Below are positions 52,417 through 60,320 of a DNA stretch of 61,423 bases, piece after piece. Location: contig NZ_JPVQ01000023.1 in the NCBI RefSeq assembly GCF_000772965.1, positions 1 through 61,423 of the forward strand, given 5' to 3'. The position numbers were made by a program, and so were the translations under genes. The DNA comes from Ureibacillus massiliensis 4400831 = CIP 108448 = CCUG 49529 (GTDB lineage: Bacteria > Bacillota > Bacilli > Bacillales_A > Planococcaceae). The notes under the pieces are model-generated. The model was not told the DNA's origin. It did not search any database and saw only the letters and a program-made list of their open reading frames with translations. How positions within the stretch are numbered: position 1 is the stretch's first letter; every line of letters starts with the position of its first letter.

Positions 52417-52728
52417 ATGAAAGAATTCAACATTGTCAATGAATTAAAGCCAATTAATGTGTCTCACGATACTTATCGGCGAGAATGTAGTTACACTCGT
52501 GGAATTCATATTCCGGAAACTGATTTTATGGAAATATTGGATATGATGTCCCAAGATGTAAGATTATATTTTGAATTTCATAATCCCGGTAAACCCATCC
52601 AGCAAGGGACTTACTTAAATGGGCATGCAGGATTAGCAAAAACCATTGCTCATTATTATCAGAATAAGAACTCTGTCCGCGCAGATGGAATTAATAACGG
52701 CAAAGATTTTTACGTGAAAATCATTTAA
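52417..52728 (+). CDS. Hypothetical protein, 103 aa
   Basis: Not recognised. Soluble, with balanced composition (TYRRECSYTRGIHIPETDF; FHNPGKPIQQGTYLNGH; HYYQNKNSVRADGINNG). No signal, helices or known motif. AAAGGAG lies 9 nt before the ATG. Its promoter has a tight palindromic operator, so it is likely controlled by a dedicated repressor. Single-gene transcript. Confidence 0.75.
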   Translation: MKEFNIVNELKPINVSHDTYRRECSYTRGIHIPETDFMEILDMMSQDVRLYFEFHNPGKPIQQGTYLNGHAGLAKTIAHYYQNKNSVRADGINNGKDFYVKII

Positions 52729-52764
52729 AATTTCTGAGGTGAATATAATTGAATACCCAATAGG

Positions 52765-52820
52765 AACATCGCTTGTTCTCGATAAGCTAACGCTTTTTCG
52801 TTCAGGCGGTGTTTATTTTT
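52765..52820 (+). terminator. Terminator of the 103-aa gene
   Basis: AACATCGCTTG / CAGGCGGTGTT with G-U pairs and a long loop, followed by TATTTTTTTT. Confidence 0.75.
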
Positions 52821-52834
52821 TTTAAAGGTTTTAT

Positions 52835-52867
52835 TTGACATTTCAATTGATAATGATTATCATTATC
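52835..52867 (+). promoter_or_regulatory. Fur-box promoter upstream of fumC
   Basis: TTGACA (52835-52840), 17 nt, TATCAT (52858-52863). GATAATGATTATCATTATC at 52849-52867 is a perfect 19-bp Fur box lying across the spacer and -10. Transcription should be repressed by iron-loaded Fur. Confidence 0.88.
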
Positions 52868-52869
52868 GT

Positions 52870-52941
52870 ATAGAAATAAATTTTTGAGCTGTACCCCCCT
52901 ATTTATATCTCTAAAATTTATTTCTCAAGTAAAAAGGAGTC
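52870..52941 (+). ncRNA. Structured C-rich leader of the Fur-controlled transcript
   Basis: About 70 nt between the Fur promoter and the small ORF. TTGAG / CTCAA (52883-52887 and 52924-52928) can close a loop that exposes the C6 tract at 52894-52899, the kind of element Fur-controlled sRNAs such as FsrA use to bind Shine-Dalgarno sequences. Whether it acts in trans is unknown. Confidence 0.4.
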
Positions 52942-52946
52942 TAATA

Positions 52947-53072
52947 ATGCTTTTTTCACACCACTTGACTCCTTCATTGACTATTCGCGTCACAAGACGC
53001 ATAATGGCTGTGACGCTTTTGAGTTACAGCCTTATTTGTTTTTATTCAATTCTTTTTTTGGGCATAACTTAA
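52947..53072 (+). CDS. 41-aa Fur-controlled leader ORF before fumC
   Basis: ATG 7 nt after AAAAAGGAG; 41 codons to TAA, 27 nt before fumC. Residues 1-20 are basic/polar (HHLTPSLTIRVTRRIM), 21-40 one membrane helix (AVTLLSYSLICFYSILFLGI). The ribosome site AAGGAGTC (52934-52941) is complementary to GACTCCTT (52967-52974) in codons 7-10, and a terminator-like hairpin (53006-53031) lies in codons 20-29. Could be a membrane peptide, a regulatory leader, or a chance frame inside an sRNA. Not recognised. Confidence 0.5.
   Translation: MLFSHHLTPSLTIRVTRRIMAVTLLSYSLICFYSILFLGIT
53006..53047 (+). terminator. Terminator-like hairpin inside the fumC leader ORF
   Basis: GGCTGTGAC / GTTACAGCC with an 8-nt loop, then TTATTTGTTTTTATT. 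An overlapping alternative stem GCGTCAC (52987) / GTGACGC (53010-53016) would exclude it, so two states are possible. Confidence 0.6.
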
Positions 53073-53099
53073 TATAGTAATACTAAGGGAGTTGATAGA

Positions 53100-54491
53100 A
53101 TGGACTATCGTATTGAAAAAGATACACTAGGAGAAGTACGTGTTCCAGCTGATAAAATTTGGGGAGCACAAACACAACGTAGTAAAGAGAATTTCCAAAT
53201 TGGGCAAGAAAAAATGCCTTTAGAAATCATTCGTGCTTTTGCAATCTTGAAAAAGGCAGCAGCTATTACGAACAACAAGTTAAACAAACTATCAGAAGGT
53301 AAAACTAATGCCATTGTTACAGCTGCTGATGAAATTCTATCAGGCAAGTGGGATGATCAATTTCCACTTGTTGTTTGGCAAACCGGAAGTGGTACTCAAT
53401 CCAATATGAATGTTAATGAAGTCATTGCCCACAGAGCAAATCAATTACTAGAAGAACAAGGCTCAGAAGAACGAGTACATCCAAATGATGACGTTAACAA
53501 ATCGCAAAGCTCTAATGATACTTTCCCAACTGCACTACATATTGCTGCGGTTGAAATCGTGGAAAACTATTTAATGCCTCGTCTTCAATTATTAAAGGCT
53601 ACATTAAAAGAAAAATCAGAGACATTTAATGACATTATTAAAATTGGTCGAACTCACTTACAAGATGCTACACCATTGACACTTGGTCAAGAAATTAGCG
53701 GATGGTACCATATGCTAGTAAAATCTGAGAAGATGATTATGGTCAATACACAATTTTTAAAAGACCTTGCAATCGGTGGTACAGCCGTTGGTACTGGTAT
53801 TAATGCACACCCTAAATTTGGTGACATGGTCGCTGAAGAAATTAGCAATCTTACTGGAAAAGATTTTGCTTCGTCAGAAAATAAATTCCATGCATTAACA
53901 AGCCATGACGAAATTGTTACAGCTCATGGTGCTTTAAAAGCATTAGCAGCGGACTTAATGAAAATCGCAAATGATGTTCGTTGGTTAGCTAGCGGTCCTC
54001 GTAGTGGAATTGGGGAAATTACAATTCCTGAAAATGAACCTGGTAGCTCAATCATGCCAGGAAAGGTAAATCCAACTCAATCTGAGGCGCTAACAATGGT
54101 CGTTACACAGGTTATCGGTAATGATGCTACCATTGCTTTTGCGGCAAGCCAAGGTAACTTTGAGTTAAACGTATTTAAACCGGTCATTATTTATAACTTC
54201 TTACAATCAGCTCGCCTACTTGCAGATGCTATGAAATCATTTAATGATAACTGTGCTGTTGGCATTGAGCCGAATATGGAAGTATTAGAACGAAACTTAG
54301 AAAATTCCTTGATGTTAGTAACTGCTCTGAACCCTTATATTGGCTATGAAAATGCGGCGAAAATCGCGAAAAAAGCACATAAGGATGGTTCTACTTTAAA
54401 AGAAGCTGCCCTATCTCTTGGGTTGTTAACAGAAGAGCAGTTTAACGAATATATCGATCCTAAGAAAATGATTTATCCAAACGCTGAGTAA
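53100..54491 (+). CDS. fumC: Fumarate hydratase class II
   Basis: 463 aa, iron-independent homotetrameric fumarase. Signature [11 protein letters not shown] at 315-325 with the catalytic Ser, [10 protein letters not shown] and [10 protein letters not shown] for substrate binding. Interconverts fumarate and malate in the TCA cycle. AAGGGAG lies 8 nt before the ATG. No good promoter lies in the 27 nt before it, so expression probably depends on the Fur-box promoter through the leader, or on unseen weak starts. Confidence 0.95.
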   Translation: MDYRIEKDTLGEVRVPADKIWGAQTQRSKENFQIGQEKMPLEIIRAFAILKKAAAITNNKLNKLSEGKTNAIVTAADEILSGKWDDQFPLVVWQTGSGTQSNMNVNEVIAHRANQLLEEQGSEERVHPNDDVNKSQSSNDTFPTALHIAAVEIVENYLMPRLQLLKATLKEKSETFNDIIKIGRTHLQDATPLTLGQEISGWYHMLVKSEKMIMVNTQFLKDLAIGGTAVGTGINAHPKFGDMVAEEISNLTGKDFASSENKFHALTSHDEIVTAHGALKALAADLMKIANDVRWLASGPRSGIGEITIPENEPGSSIMPGKVNPTQSEALTMVVTQVIGNDATIAFAASQGNFELNVFKPVIIYNFLQSARLLADAMKSFNDNCAVGIEPNMEVLERNLENSLMLVTALNPYIGYENAAKIAKKAHKDGSTLKEAALSLGLLTEEQFNEYIDPKKMIYPNAE

Positions 54492-54506
54492 ATAGATTTA
54501 AAAGTT

Positions 54507-54551
54507 AACCAGGTTAGGAAAACCTTATGTTTTCCTAACCTGGTTTTTATA
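54507..54551. terminator. Terminator of fumC
   Basis: AACCAGGTTAGGAAAA / TTTTCCTAACCTGGTT, a perfect 16-bp stem followed by TTTATATTT. Lies between convergent fumC and the lipoprotein operon. Confidence 0.93.
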
Positions 54552-54655
54552 TTTAGGAATCAGGGATTTCTTGAAATATAGGGTGATACTCACTTATTTT
54601 CTCTATAAACCTTTCAAACCGCTGCCTACTGGTATCGTACCTCTCCCATTTGTTT

Positions 54656-55777
54656 TTAATATATAGATTGGCCTGCAAGCTCCATATCTGATACGATCTC
54701 GCTTATTTCATCGAGGGTTAAATTTGAATCAATCAATAGAATCGAATAATTTAAGCCTTCTTCCTGCCAGCTCAAGGAACGGAAATCATTCATTTCCATA
54801 TAGAAGCCTTCCTGATTTCGAACCTTCACTTTTTGTTCACCGGGAATTATCTCTACTTCCTCCCCAATTTCCTCTGGAGATTGAAACACCGTCATCGAAA
54901 GGTACGGTAAACCATCCTTTTGATAATCAATATTTACTTCGTTTCTATTAAACTCTCCCTCTAGTTCAACCACCTCAATCCTTGAAATAGTAAGGCCGTT
55001 CTCCTCTTTCACATAAAGAAATGGTTTCTCTATCTTCATAACCGCTTCCTCAAGAGTAACTTCTTGCGCATCACTTACTCCGAGGAGATCTTGGATTTGA
55101 ACATCATCCGGTAATTCAAGCTTAAAAGTATCTTCCGGAATATCAGCATCAAGGTCAAGTTTGGTATAGGTCAATTCCACCTTAAAGTCTCCAGAAGAAG
55201 AAATTGATTTTAACACCAACCAATTCTCCTTATCCACCCATATCTCTTGATCGCCTAGCAAACTATTATGTTCCTTTGCAGTTGCTTTAAGGTGATACGT
55301 TGTGCGACCAATAATTTCTTCCTCTCCTTCTGCCGAAATCTCATGGGTATTTTTAATAATAGACAATACTTGTTCAGCCTGCTGCTTAGGTGAAACTTGG
55401 TTAAGTGCAAGTAACTCTTCATCTTCGACCATAAATGCCTGCTTTAAATCAGGTTGATAGCTAATAAGCTTCTTTCCATCATTTATCGTAATGTTATATT
55501 CACTTCCATCTTCATTTTTAGTTTCTATCTTTCTTTTCCCATCACTAACCCATTCCTTTAAAAGGATTTTTTCTTCTTTACCTGCTTCCCCAATCAAGGA
55601 CATTTCTACTTCAGCATAATAGTTAACTACTTCTCTTTCCTCTTTTAACGCATTATTAATCACCTGTTCTGGTGAATATTGATTTGCCAACTCCGAAGAG
55701 CATCCAAAGGTTCCCATCATAACTATTCCTAAAAAACCTATTGTTTTGAACGCACTAGCTATCTTCATCCTTCTCAC
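54656..55777 (-). CDS. LolA-like lipoprotein of the two-component operon
   Basis: 373 aa. Lipobox GTFGC (Cys26), then a LolA/LppX-type beta-sheet domain (YYAEVEMSLIGEAGKEEKILLKEW, first residues; QEIWVDKENWLVLKS) and a C-terminal beta domain to 373. Outer-membrane-carrier-like proteins in Gram-positives are surface lipoproteins, often linked to stress systems. Third gene after a response regulator and histidine kinase (8-nt gap), so it may be their sensor partner or target. Confidence 0.8.
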   Translation of the reverse strand: MRRMKIASAFKTIGFLGIVMMGTFGCSSELANQYSPEQVINNALKEEREVVNYYAEVEMSLIGEAGKEEKILLKEWVSDGKRKIETKNEDGSEYNITINDGKKLISYQPDLKQAFMVEDEELLALNQVSPKQQAEQVLSIIKNTHEISAEGEEEIIGRTTYHLKATAKEHNSLLGDQEIWVDKENWLVLKSISSSGDFKVELTYTKLDLDADIPEDTFKLELPDDVQIQDLLGVSDAQEVTLEEAVMKIEKPFLYVKEENGLTISRIEVVELEGEFNRNEVNIDYQKDGLPYLSMTVFQSPEEIGEEVEIIPGEQKVKVRNQEGFYMEMNDFRSLSWQEEGLNYSILLIDSNLTLDEISEIVSDMELAGQSIY

Positions 55778-55785
55778 ATCACTTT

Positions 55786-57240
55786 CTACTTTTTTGGTAT
55801 TCTACAAATTACACAAGTGCCTACTCCAGCCTTTGAATAGAGCTGAACGTCCCCCTTATGTTTTTCAATAATTTGCTTTGTAATGCTAAGACCTAATCCT
55901 GTTCTTTGAGAATCACTTTTACTTCTGGCTTGATCCACTTGAAATAGAGGGTCAAATACGTAATCAATTTTATCTTTAGGAATTCCGTCTCCTTCATTTT
56001 GCACTATGAGATACACGCTTTCCTTATCATAAAAATCGGCTCTTTTTAGAACAAAATCAAACAACCATTCCACACTAGGTGTTTGTCCAAAGGAGGAAAC
56101 ACCCATCCAAATTCTCCCACCAGTCGGCGTATGAGAAATAGCATTGCTCATCAGATTGTCACAAACTCGCATTAATTGTTTAGGATTTACTTGGTAATTC
56201 CCGATTACATTACTAGAAACATTTAAACGAATTTTCTTTTTTCTGCAAAGGGGCTCATAATCTGACACTAGCATTTCAAAGAATTCGTTCCCCTCCACCT
56301 CTACGAACTCCATCTCATAGCTCGGGGATTGTAGTAAGGTATACATGAGTAAATCATCAATCATCTGTTTCATATATTGCGCTTTTTCCATGATGATTTG
56401 ACGATACTCATCCCGTTCCTTGATCGTTAATTCTCTTTCTGAGAAAAGAGACTCCGCATAGGCGCTAATAGAGGTTAGCGGTGTTTTTAAATCATGGGAA
56501 ATCGTTGCAATCATGTATTCCTTTTCTCGCTGTTCCTTTTCAATGATTTCTCGGGCTGCTTCTATTTCTTCTCGCATCTTGTAAAAATGTGAAGTCAGCT
56601 CTCCAATTTCATCCTTTCCGGTTGGAAGCTCTGAAACTTTCTCCTGCCTTGCAAAGGCCGTCATTTGTTTCATTAGCTGATACAGTCTTTTAGTTAATTT
56701 TCGATTTACTAGAGATGCAACTGTTATGAAAATGATTAAAAATATAGCAATAAATATTCCAATCATTACCCAGCTTCGGGTCGCAACTCCCTCCATCCAC
56801 CGATCACGCGCTAGCTGAATCTCGTAAAACCCTACTAGCTCATTCCCAGATAAAACGGGTTGCTTATAACTATAGGCCCGATAACCTTGTTCTAAAGAAT
56901 AAAGATTTTTATAAAGAGTTTCTTTTGTTAGTCCATATTGCATAGAGGTAACTGTTGGATCAGATGAATATAGAACAAATCCATCATGATTGTATAAAGT
57001 AATCTGTACTTCATTACTTACTATTTCCTCTACGTGGGAACGTTCAGCACCTGGTTGATACAATATTGGATCGTCTAAAATAGAGGTGAGACTTTGTAAT
57101 TTTATGGAGGCAGCAAAATATTCCTCAACCTTCTGTTCATTATTGTAGGATTGAATCCACGCGAATAATAGATAAGCTACCGCCAATGGTAGGACCATAA
57201 CAATAAAATATAATAGAAGTAACCAATGCTTTATTTTCAT
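55786..57240 (-). CDS. Sensor histidine kinase
   Basis: 484 aa. Two membrane helices (about 7-29 and 157-178) flank an extracellular sensor of about 125 residues; HAMP follows to 235, HisKA with His249 in ISHDLKTPL, and HATPase with N box NLMSNAISHT, QNEGDGIP and RTGLGLSI. Autophosphorylates and passes the phosphate to the regulator encoded just upstream; the genes overlap by 4 nt (ATGA). Signal unknown. Confidence 0.92.
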   Translation of the reverse strand: MKIKHWLLLLYFIVMVLPLAVAYLLFAWIQSYNNEQKVEEYFAASIKLQSLTSILDDPILYQPGAERSHVEEIVSNEVQITLYNHDGFVLYSSDPTVTSMQYGLTKETLYKNLYSLEQGYRAYSYKQPVLSGNELVGFYEIQLARDRWMEGVATRSWVMIGIFIAIFLIIFITVASLVNRKLTKRLYQLMKQMTAFARQEKVSELPTGKDEIGELTSHFYKMREEIEAAREIIEKEQREKEYMIATISHDLKTPLTSISAYAESLFSERELTIKERDEYRQIIMEKAQYMKQMIDDLLMYTLLQSPSYEMEFVEVEGNEFFEMLVSDYEPLCRKKKIRLNVSSNVIGNYQVNPKQLMRVCDNLMSNAISHTPTGGRIWMGVSSFGQTPSVEWLFDFVLKRADFYDKESVYLIVQNEGDGIPKDKIDYVFDPLFQVDQARSKSDSQRTGLGLSITKQIIEKHKGDVQLYSKAGVGTCVICRIPKK

Positions 57241-57941
57241 GATGGATCTCCTATAAACCGATAACCTTTACCCCAAACCGTCTGAATAAAATATGGCTTT
57301 TTAACTGGATCAGCGAGTTTTTCACGTAACGATTTAATATGGACGGTTACGGTATGAGTACCTTCCATGTCCGACTGCTGCCACACATGCTGATACAATT
57401 CCTCCTTTGAAAAGGTTTTCTGAGGGTTTTGAGCCAATAATTTCAGAAGCTCAAATTCCTTTGATGTTAAACTAATTTCTTTTTGATGAAGCATGACCTT
57501 TTCTTGCTCCCAATAAATGACTAAACCGTGCAAATATTCGACCCGTTCAATAATTGTTTCTTCTATTCCTTGATATCGTCGCCATCTTCGCAGCAATGAT
57601 TCTACTCTTGCTTTAAGCTCTACAAGACTGAATGGTTTAGCTAAATAATCATCTGCGCCTAGTTGGAGCCCTTCTACTTTGTCTTCATCCTCTTTCCGCG
57701 CACTAATAATCATGATTGGGACATCACTTTTCCAGCGAATATTCTCACAAAGTGTAAGACCATCCATTTCAGGAAGCATTAAATCAACCAATATCACATC
57801 ATAAGCGCCTTTTTGAAAATCCTCTAAGCCTTCTAAACCTGATGTTGCCCATGTAACTTCGTAGCCATCTCGTAAGAATGTATCTCGTACAACACGTGCA
57901 ATACCAGCATCATCCTCAACAACCAATATTCTTGCTTTCAT
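57237..57941 (-). CDS. OmpR-family response regulator
   Basis: About 235 aa. Receiver with Asp10-Asp11, phospho-acceptor Asp53 in LVDLMLP and Lys102 in LAKPF; then a winged-helix output domain (LTSKEFELLKLLAQNP; HTVTVHIKSLREKL; TVWGKGYRF). ATG behind CAGGGGGCAGGG; an upstream in-frame start is inside that purine stretch. First gene of the regulator-kinase-lipoprotein operon. Confidence 0.93.
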   Translation of the reverse strand: MKARILVVEDDAGIARVVRDTFLRDGYEVTWATSGLEGLEDFQKGAYDVILVDLMLPEMDGLTLCENIRWKSDVPIMIISARKEDEDKVEGLQLGADDYLAKPFSLVELKARVESLLRRWRRYQGIEETIIERVEYLHGLVIYWEQEKVMLHQKEISLTSKEFELLKLLAQNPQKTFSKEELYQHVWQQSDMEGTHTVTVHIKSLREKLADPVKKPYFIQTVWGKGYRFIGDPS

Positions 57942-58240
57942 ATCCCTGCCCCCTGTTATCAATGTATCATCTAAACTTTTTATATTTTGAAACTTTATAA
58001 ATTCTTTATTTTTACTATTCTCGGAAAAATTTCTTCCACTTTATATATCGAATAATGCGGAAACAAAAAAATGCTTTTATATATTTAGCAAGAAAAATCG
58101 TAAGCTATCATTAGGGTATCACACATTAAATGTTTTTAATGAGACGCGTATGGGGACGTATCTATTCAAGCTTGCAAATGTTTTTAAAGATAAGATCATT
58201 GTGGCTTTTCAATAGGAGAGGGAAATTCGTGGTATATAAA

Positions 58241-58287
58241 AAGAAGAACCTCAGGTAGCCTTAAAAACTTCCCCGAGATTCTCCTTT
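58241..58287 (-). terminator. Ownerless terminator, minus strand
   Basis: AGAATCTCGGG / CCTGAGGTTCT stem (minus strand, G-U pairs) followed by TCTTTTTATAT. It lies 5 nt beyond the stop codon of the tiny frame at 58292-58348. Confidence 0.7.
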
Positions 58288-58291
58288 TCTT

Positions 58292-58348
58292 TTATTCTGC
58301 TTCTATCGGTTTTGCATGCATGGAATCAACCTTTTTCGGTCCTATCAT
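58292..58348 (-). pseudogene. Possible gene remnant or 18-aa peptide
   Basis: Minus strand ATG to TAA, MIGPKKVDSMHAKPIEAE. No ribosome site, but the coding-like tail and the strong terminator right after it suggest the 3' end of a lost gene. Confidence 0.3.
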
Positions 58349-58513
58349 ATTAAATAAAATATTTAATTAAATTTACTTTAACTAAATCTAATGAATTTCA
58401 AAAAGCTTGATTTAACACGGTTTATCTCAATACCGCATGCATTTAACTGCAACAAACTTTAAGTAAAATGACATTAACTTTTTCATTTGGTCACTTTTTA
58501 GTCACCTATTTTA

Positions 58514-58547
58514 AACAGACAACTATTTTCGGTTGTCTGTTTTCTTT
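58514..58547 (+). terminator. Ownerless terminator, plus strand
   Basis: AACAGACAAC / GTTGTCTGTT with an 11-nt loop then TTCTTTTG, 11 nt before the -10 of the next gene. No gene precedes it on the plus strand. Confidence 0.75.
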
Positions 58548-58599
58548 TGCTTTCATTTGCTATAATTAACCAATATATATATAAAAAGGAAGTGCATAA

Positions 58600-59235
58600 A
58601 TGTTTTCGTTCATCGGATTTATTGGACTGATGGGTACCTTACTTGGTATATGGTATTGTATAGAGCATAAAACGAAATTGAAACGAGGAATAATTTTATC
58701 TGTAATTTCCGTAATAGTCTGCATAGCTGGATTCAGCTTTCATAATTTATATCCAGTTATTTTTGCTGAACAAATAGCCGCACAAAAAGAAGCAGATGAA
58801 AAAGCTAGAGAACTAGAAGAACAAGAAGATTTAAAAGAAGATAGAATGATAGAAGGTATAGAAAACATACTCTCAAGTGAGCAAACTATCAATAAATCAT
58901 ACGTATTTTTGAATGATGGCGAACTAACAGTTTCAGGATATTTTGACACTCATAATGGACTTGATTATTTGCAAGAATTAAATAGAACTATTTTAATACA
59001 TGTAAAACATAGCGGCGTTGTTAAAAATGTAGATATTAGTTGGATGGCACCTGTATTAAATTTTTATGGAAATAAAGATGATACTATTGTAATGGATTTA
59101 GATATTTCAATGGAAGAAGTAAATAAGATTAACTTTTCAAATTTCGATTTGTATAAATTAAAATACTTAGCTAATTTTTATAGTTACACAAATGAAGATG
59201 GAGATTTGATTGATGCTGAATCAAATAAAGAATGA
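58600..59235 (+). CDS. Membrane-anchored hypothetical protein, 211 aa
   Basis: Two N-terminal helices (about 2-20 and 30-50), a Glu/Lys/Ala-rich coiled coil (about 58-82: EQIAAQKEADEKARELEEQE) and a soluble domain to 211 with alternating beta-like stretches. Not recognised. AAAGGAAG lies 8 nt before the ATG; an extended -10 TGCTATAAT sits 34 nt upstream. Single gene, with its own terminator. Confidence 0.7.
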   Translation: MFSFIGFIGLMGTLLGIWYCIEHKTKLKRGIILSVISVIVCIAGFSFHNLYPVIFAEQIAAQKEADEKARELEEQEDLKEDRMIEGIENILSSEQTINKSYVFLNDGELTVSGYFDTHNGLDYLQELNRTILIHVKHSGVVKNVDISWMAPVLNFYGNKDDTIVMDLDISMEEVNKINFSNFDLYKLKYLANFYSYTNEDGDLIDAESNKE

Positions 59236-59237
59236 AA

Positions 59238-59270
59238 AACCAGGTCAATTTACGACCTGGTTGTTTTTAT
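59238..59270. terminator. Terminator after the 211-aa gene
   Basis: AACCAGGTC / GACCTGGTT with a 7-nt loop then GTTTTTAT. Overlaps the 3' end of the minus-strand gene remnant. Confidence 0.88.
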
Positions 59271-59465
59271 CTTCTCTTATAAATTTTTTAGCATAGTTCA
59301 CTTGACGCTCAACATAAGGATGATCTAACTCGCCATCAATCACAAGTGCGTTGATATATCTTCTAAAACGAAATTAGGAATTAAGTTAGCAATTGAATCA
59401 AATTCTTCTAGATGTTTCACATTACCTTCGGATTGTTGAACATCGTTAATCAGATAAAACCGCCA
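59245..59465 (-). pseudogene. Frameshifted gene remnant
   Basis: Minus strand: one frame reads WRFYLINDVQQSEGNVKHLE, continues to NLIPNFVLEDIS and then meets TGA; a second frame continues the same protein-like text, RYINALVIDGELDHPYVERQ VNYAKKFIRED, to a TGA inside the terminator hairpin. No start codon: the upstream frame is closed by TAA. This is the C-terminal part of a gene broken by a one-base indel near 59360. Family unknown. Confidence 0.6.
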
Positions 59466-59498
59466 TTACTTATATTAAGTGAACTATATTTAGATTCA

Positions 59499-59831
59499 TT
59501 AAACTGAAAGCTTGTTTTTAGTATCTCTAGGTGTTATTAGGAATTTTGATGTAATTATTGCAAAAAGAAATATTAGACAGAATGTATTTGTGCTGTTACT
59601 TGTAACTATATACGAATGAATAAGTTGCAAGTAAACAAATACATTTAAAATAAAGGATGTTAAAAAGCCTGCAATTGAAAAGCATGTTAAGTAATTACCC
59701 AACATTAGTCTTCTATTTTTAGCATACTTTTCATTCTTTCTTATGGTTAGTAAATGTTGTATTTGGAGAAATAAACCATACGAAATCAGCGAAATAAAAA
59801 TGAACACTCCCAAAAATTCAATTAAATCCAT
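59499..59831 (-). CDS. Three-helix membrane protein, 110 aa
   Basis: Membrane segments at about 4-24, 45-70 and 80-98 (FLGVFIFISLISYGLFLQI; TCFSIAGFLTSFILNVFVYL; TFCLIFLFAIITSKFLI), basic cytosolic loops. Not recognised. The ribosome site is weak (AATTGGTGGTG). It lies in a decayed accessory stretch and may itself be a leftover of a mobile or competition locus. Confidence 0.55.
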   Translation of the reverse strand: MDLIEFLGVFIFISLISYGLFLQIQHLLTIRKNEKYAKNRRLMLGNYLTCFSIAGFLTSFILNVFVYLQLIHSYIVTSNSTNTFCLIFLFAIITSKFLITPRDTKNKLSV

Positions 59832-59975
59832 TTTTTATCACCACCAATTATAAAAAGTTTTTCATACCTACGTCGTTAGCTATAAAAACAAATTTAAAAT
59901 CTCATTTATATTATACAACTATTTTGTTAATATTCCAAAAACGTCTGTATTAATGCACAGGTGGAATCTTGAATT

Positions 59976-60146
59976 TTAATAGTACTTTTGAACTAAATCT
60001 AAATAATACTCATCAAAGTCTGTAGCGTCATTACTTAAAAAGTTATGGTTTTCTGATTTTAATATTCTGAGAATAACACTTCTATTAACTAACCAAAGAA
60101 AATTACAACTATCCTTTACTTCCACACTTATTTCACTACCAAAGTT
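59976..60146 (-). pseudogene. C-terminal fragment of an unidentified gene
   Basis: Minus-strand frame of 56 codons with protein-like text: EISVEVKDSCNFLWLVNRSV, ILRILKSENHNFLSN, DFDEYYLDLVQKYY, then TAA. It is closed by TGA upstream and has no ATG or ribosome site (a GTG at codon 8 is possible). Probably the tail of a truncated gene. Confidence 0.45.
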
Positions 60147-60208
60147 TCATGTATTAATAATTCAATATATACAATTATTGCATTCTCCCTTAGGTATTAC
60201 TAATCATT

Positions 60209-60293
60209 TTGTAATATTTTACAATCTATTACAATTTTTACCACCAACTTATGATACACTTTTATTAGCAAATAGAAACTTTCTGTTTGCTAA
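60209..60293 (+). promoter_or_regulatory. Promoter region with two palindromes before the secreted protein
   Basis: Palindrome TTGTAATATTTTACAA (60209-60224), then ATTACA/TTACAA near 60229 and TATGAT at 60250-60255. An inverted repeat TTAGCAAA-T-AGAAA / TTCT-G-TTTGCTAA follows at 60265-60293, at or just after the start of transcription. Operator and leader hairpin are both possible. Confidence 0.5.
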
Positions 60294-60320
60294 ATAATCA
60301 ATAAGGAGAGTGTTATTTAC

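Larger units (their letters stand above)
57963..58599. other. 637-nt region with terminators but no sizeable gene
   Basis: Holds two ownerless terminators (58241-58287, 58514-58547), a minus-strand 18-codon frame (58292-58348) and unsupported plus-strand frames around 58130-58258. Looks like DNA where genes have been lost. An extended -10 TGCTATAAT at 58558-58566 serves the next gene. Confidence 0.5.

Noticed and set aside
54546-54690. Minus-strand frame ending FIEKISEYHPIFQEIPDS past the LolA-like gene
   Set aside because: Protein-like text of about 45 codons, but it overlaps the lipoprotein gene in another frame and has no start; a C-terminal frameshift extension is possible but unsupported.
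58130-58258. Plus-strand frame of 42 codons
   Set aside because: Basic, no ribosome site, runs into a terminator arm; no coding signal.
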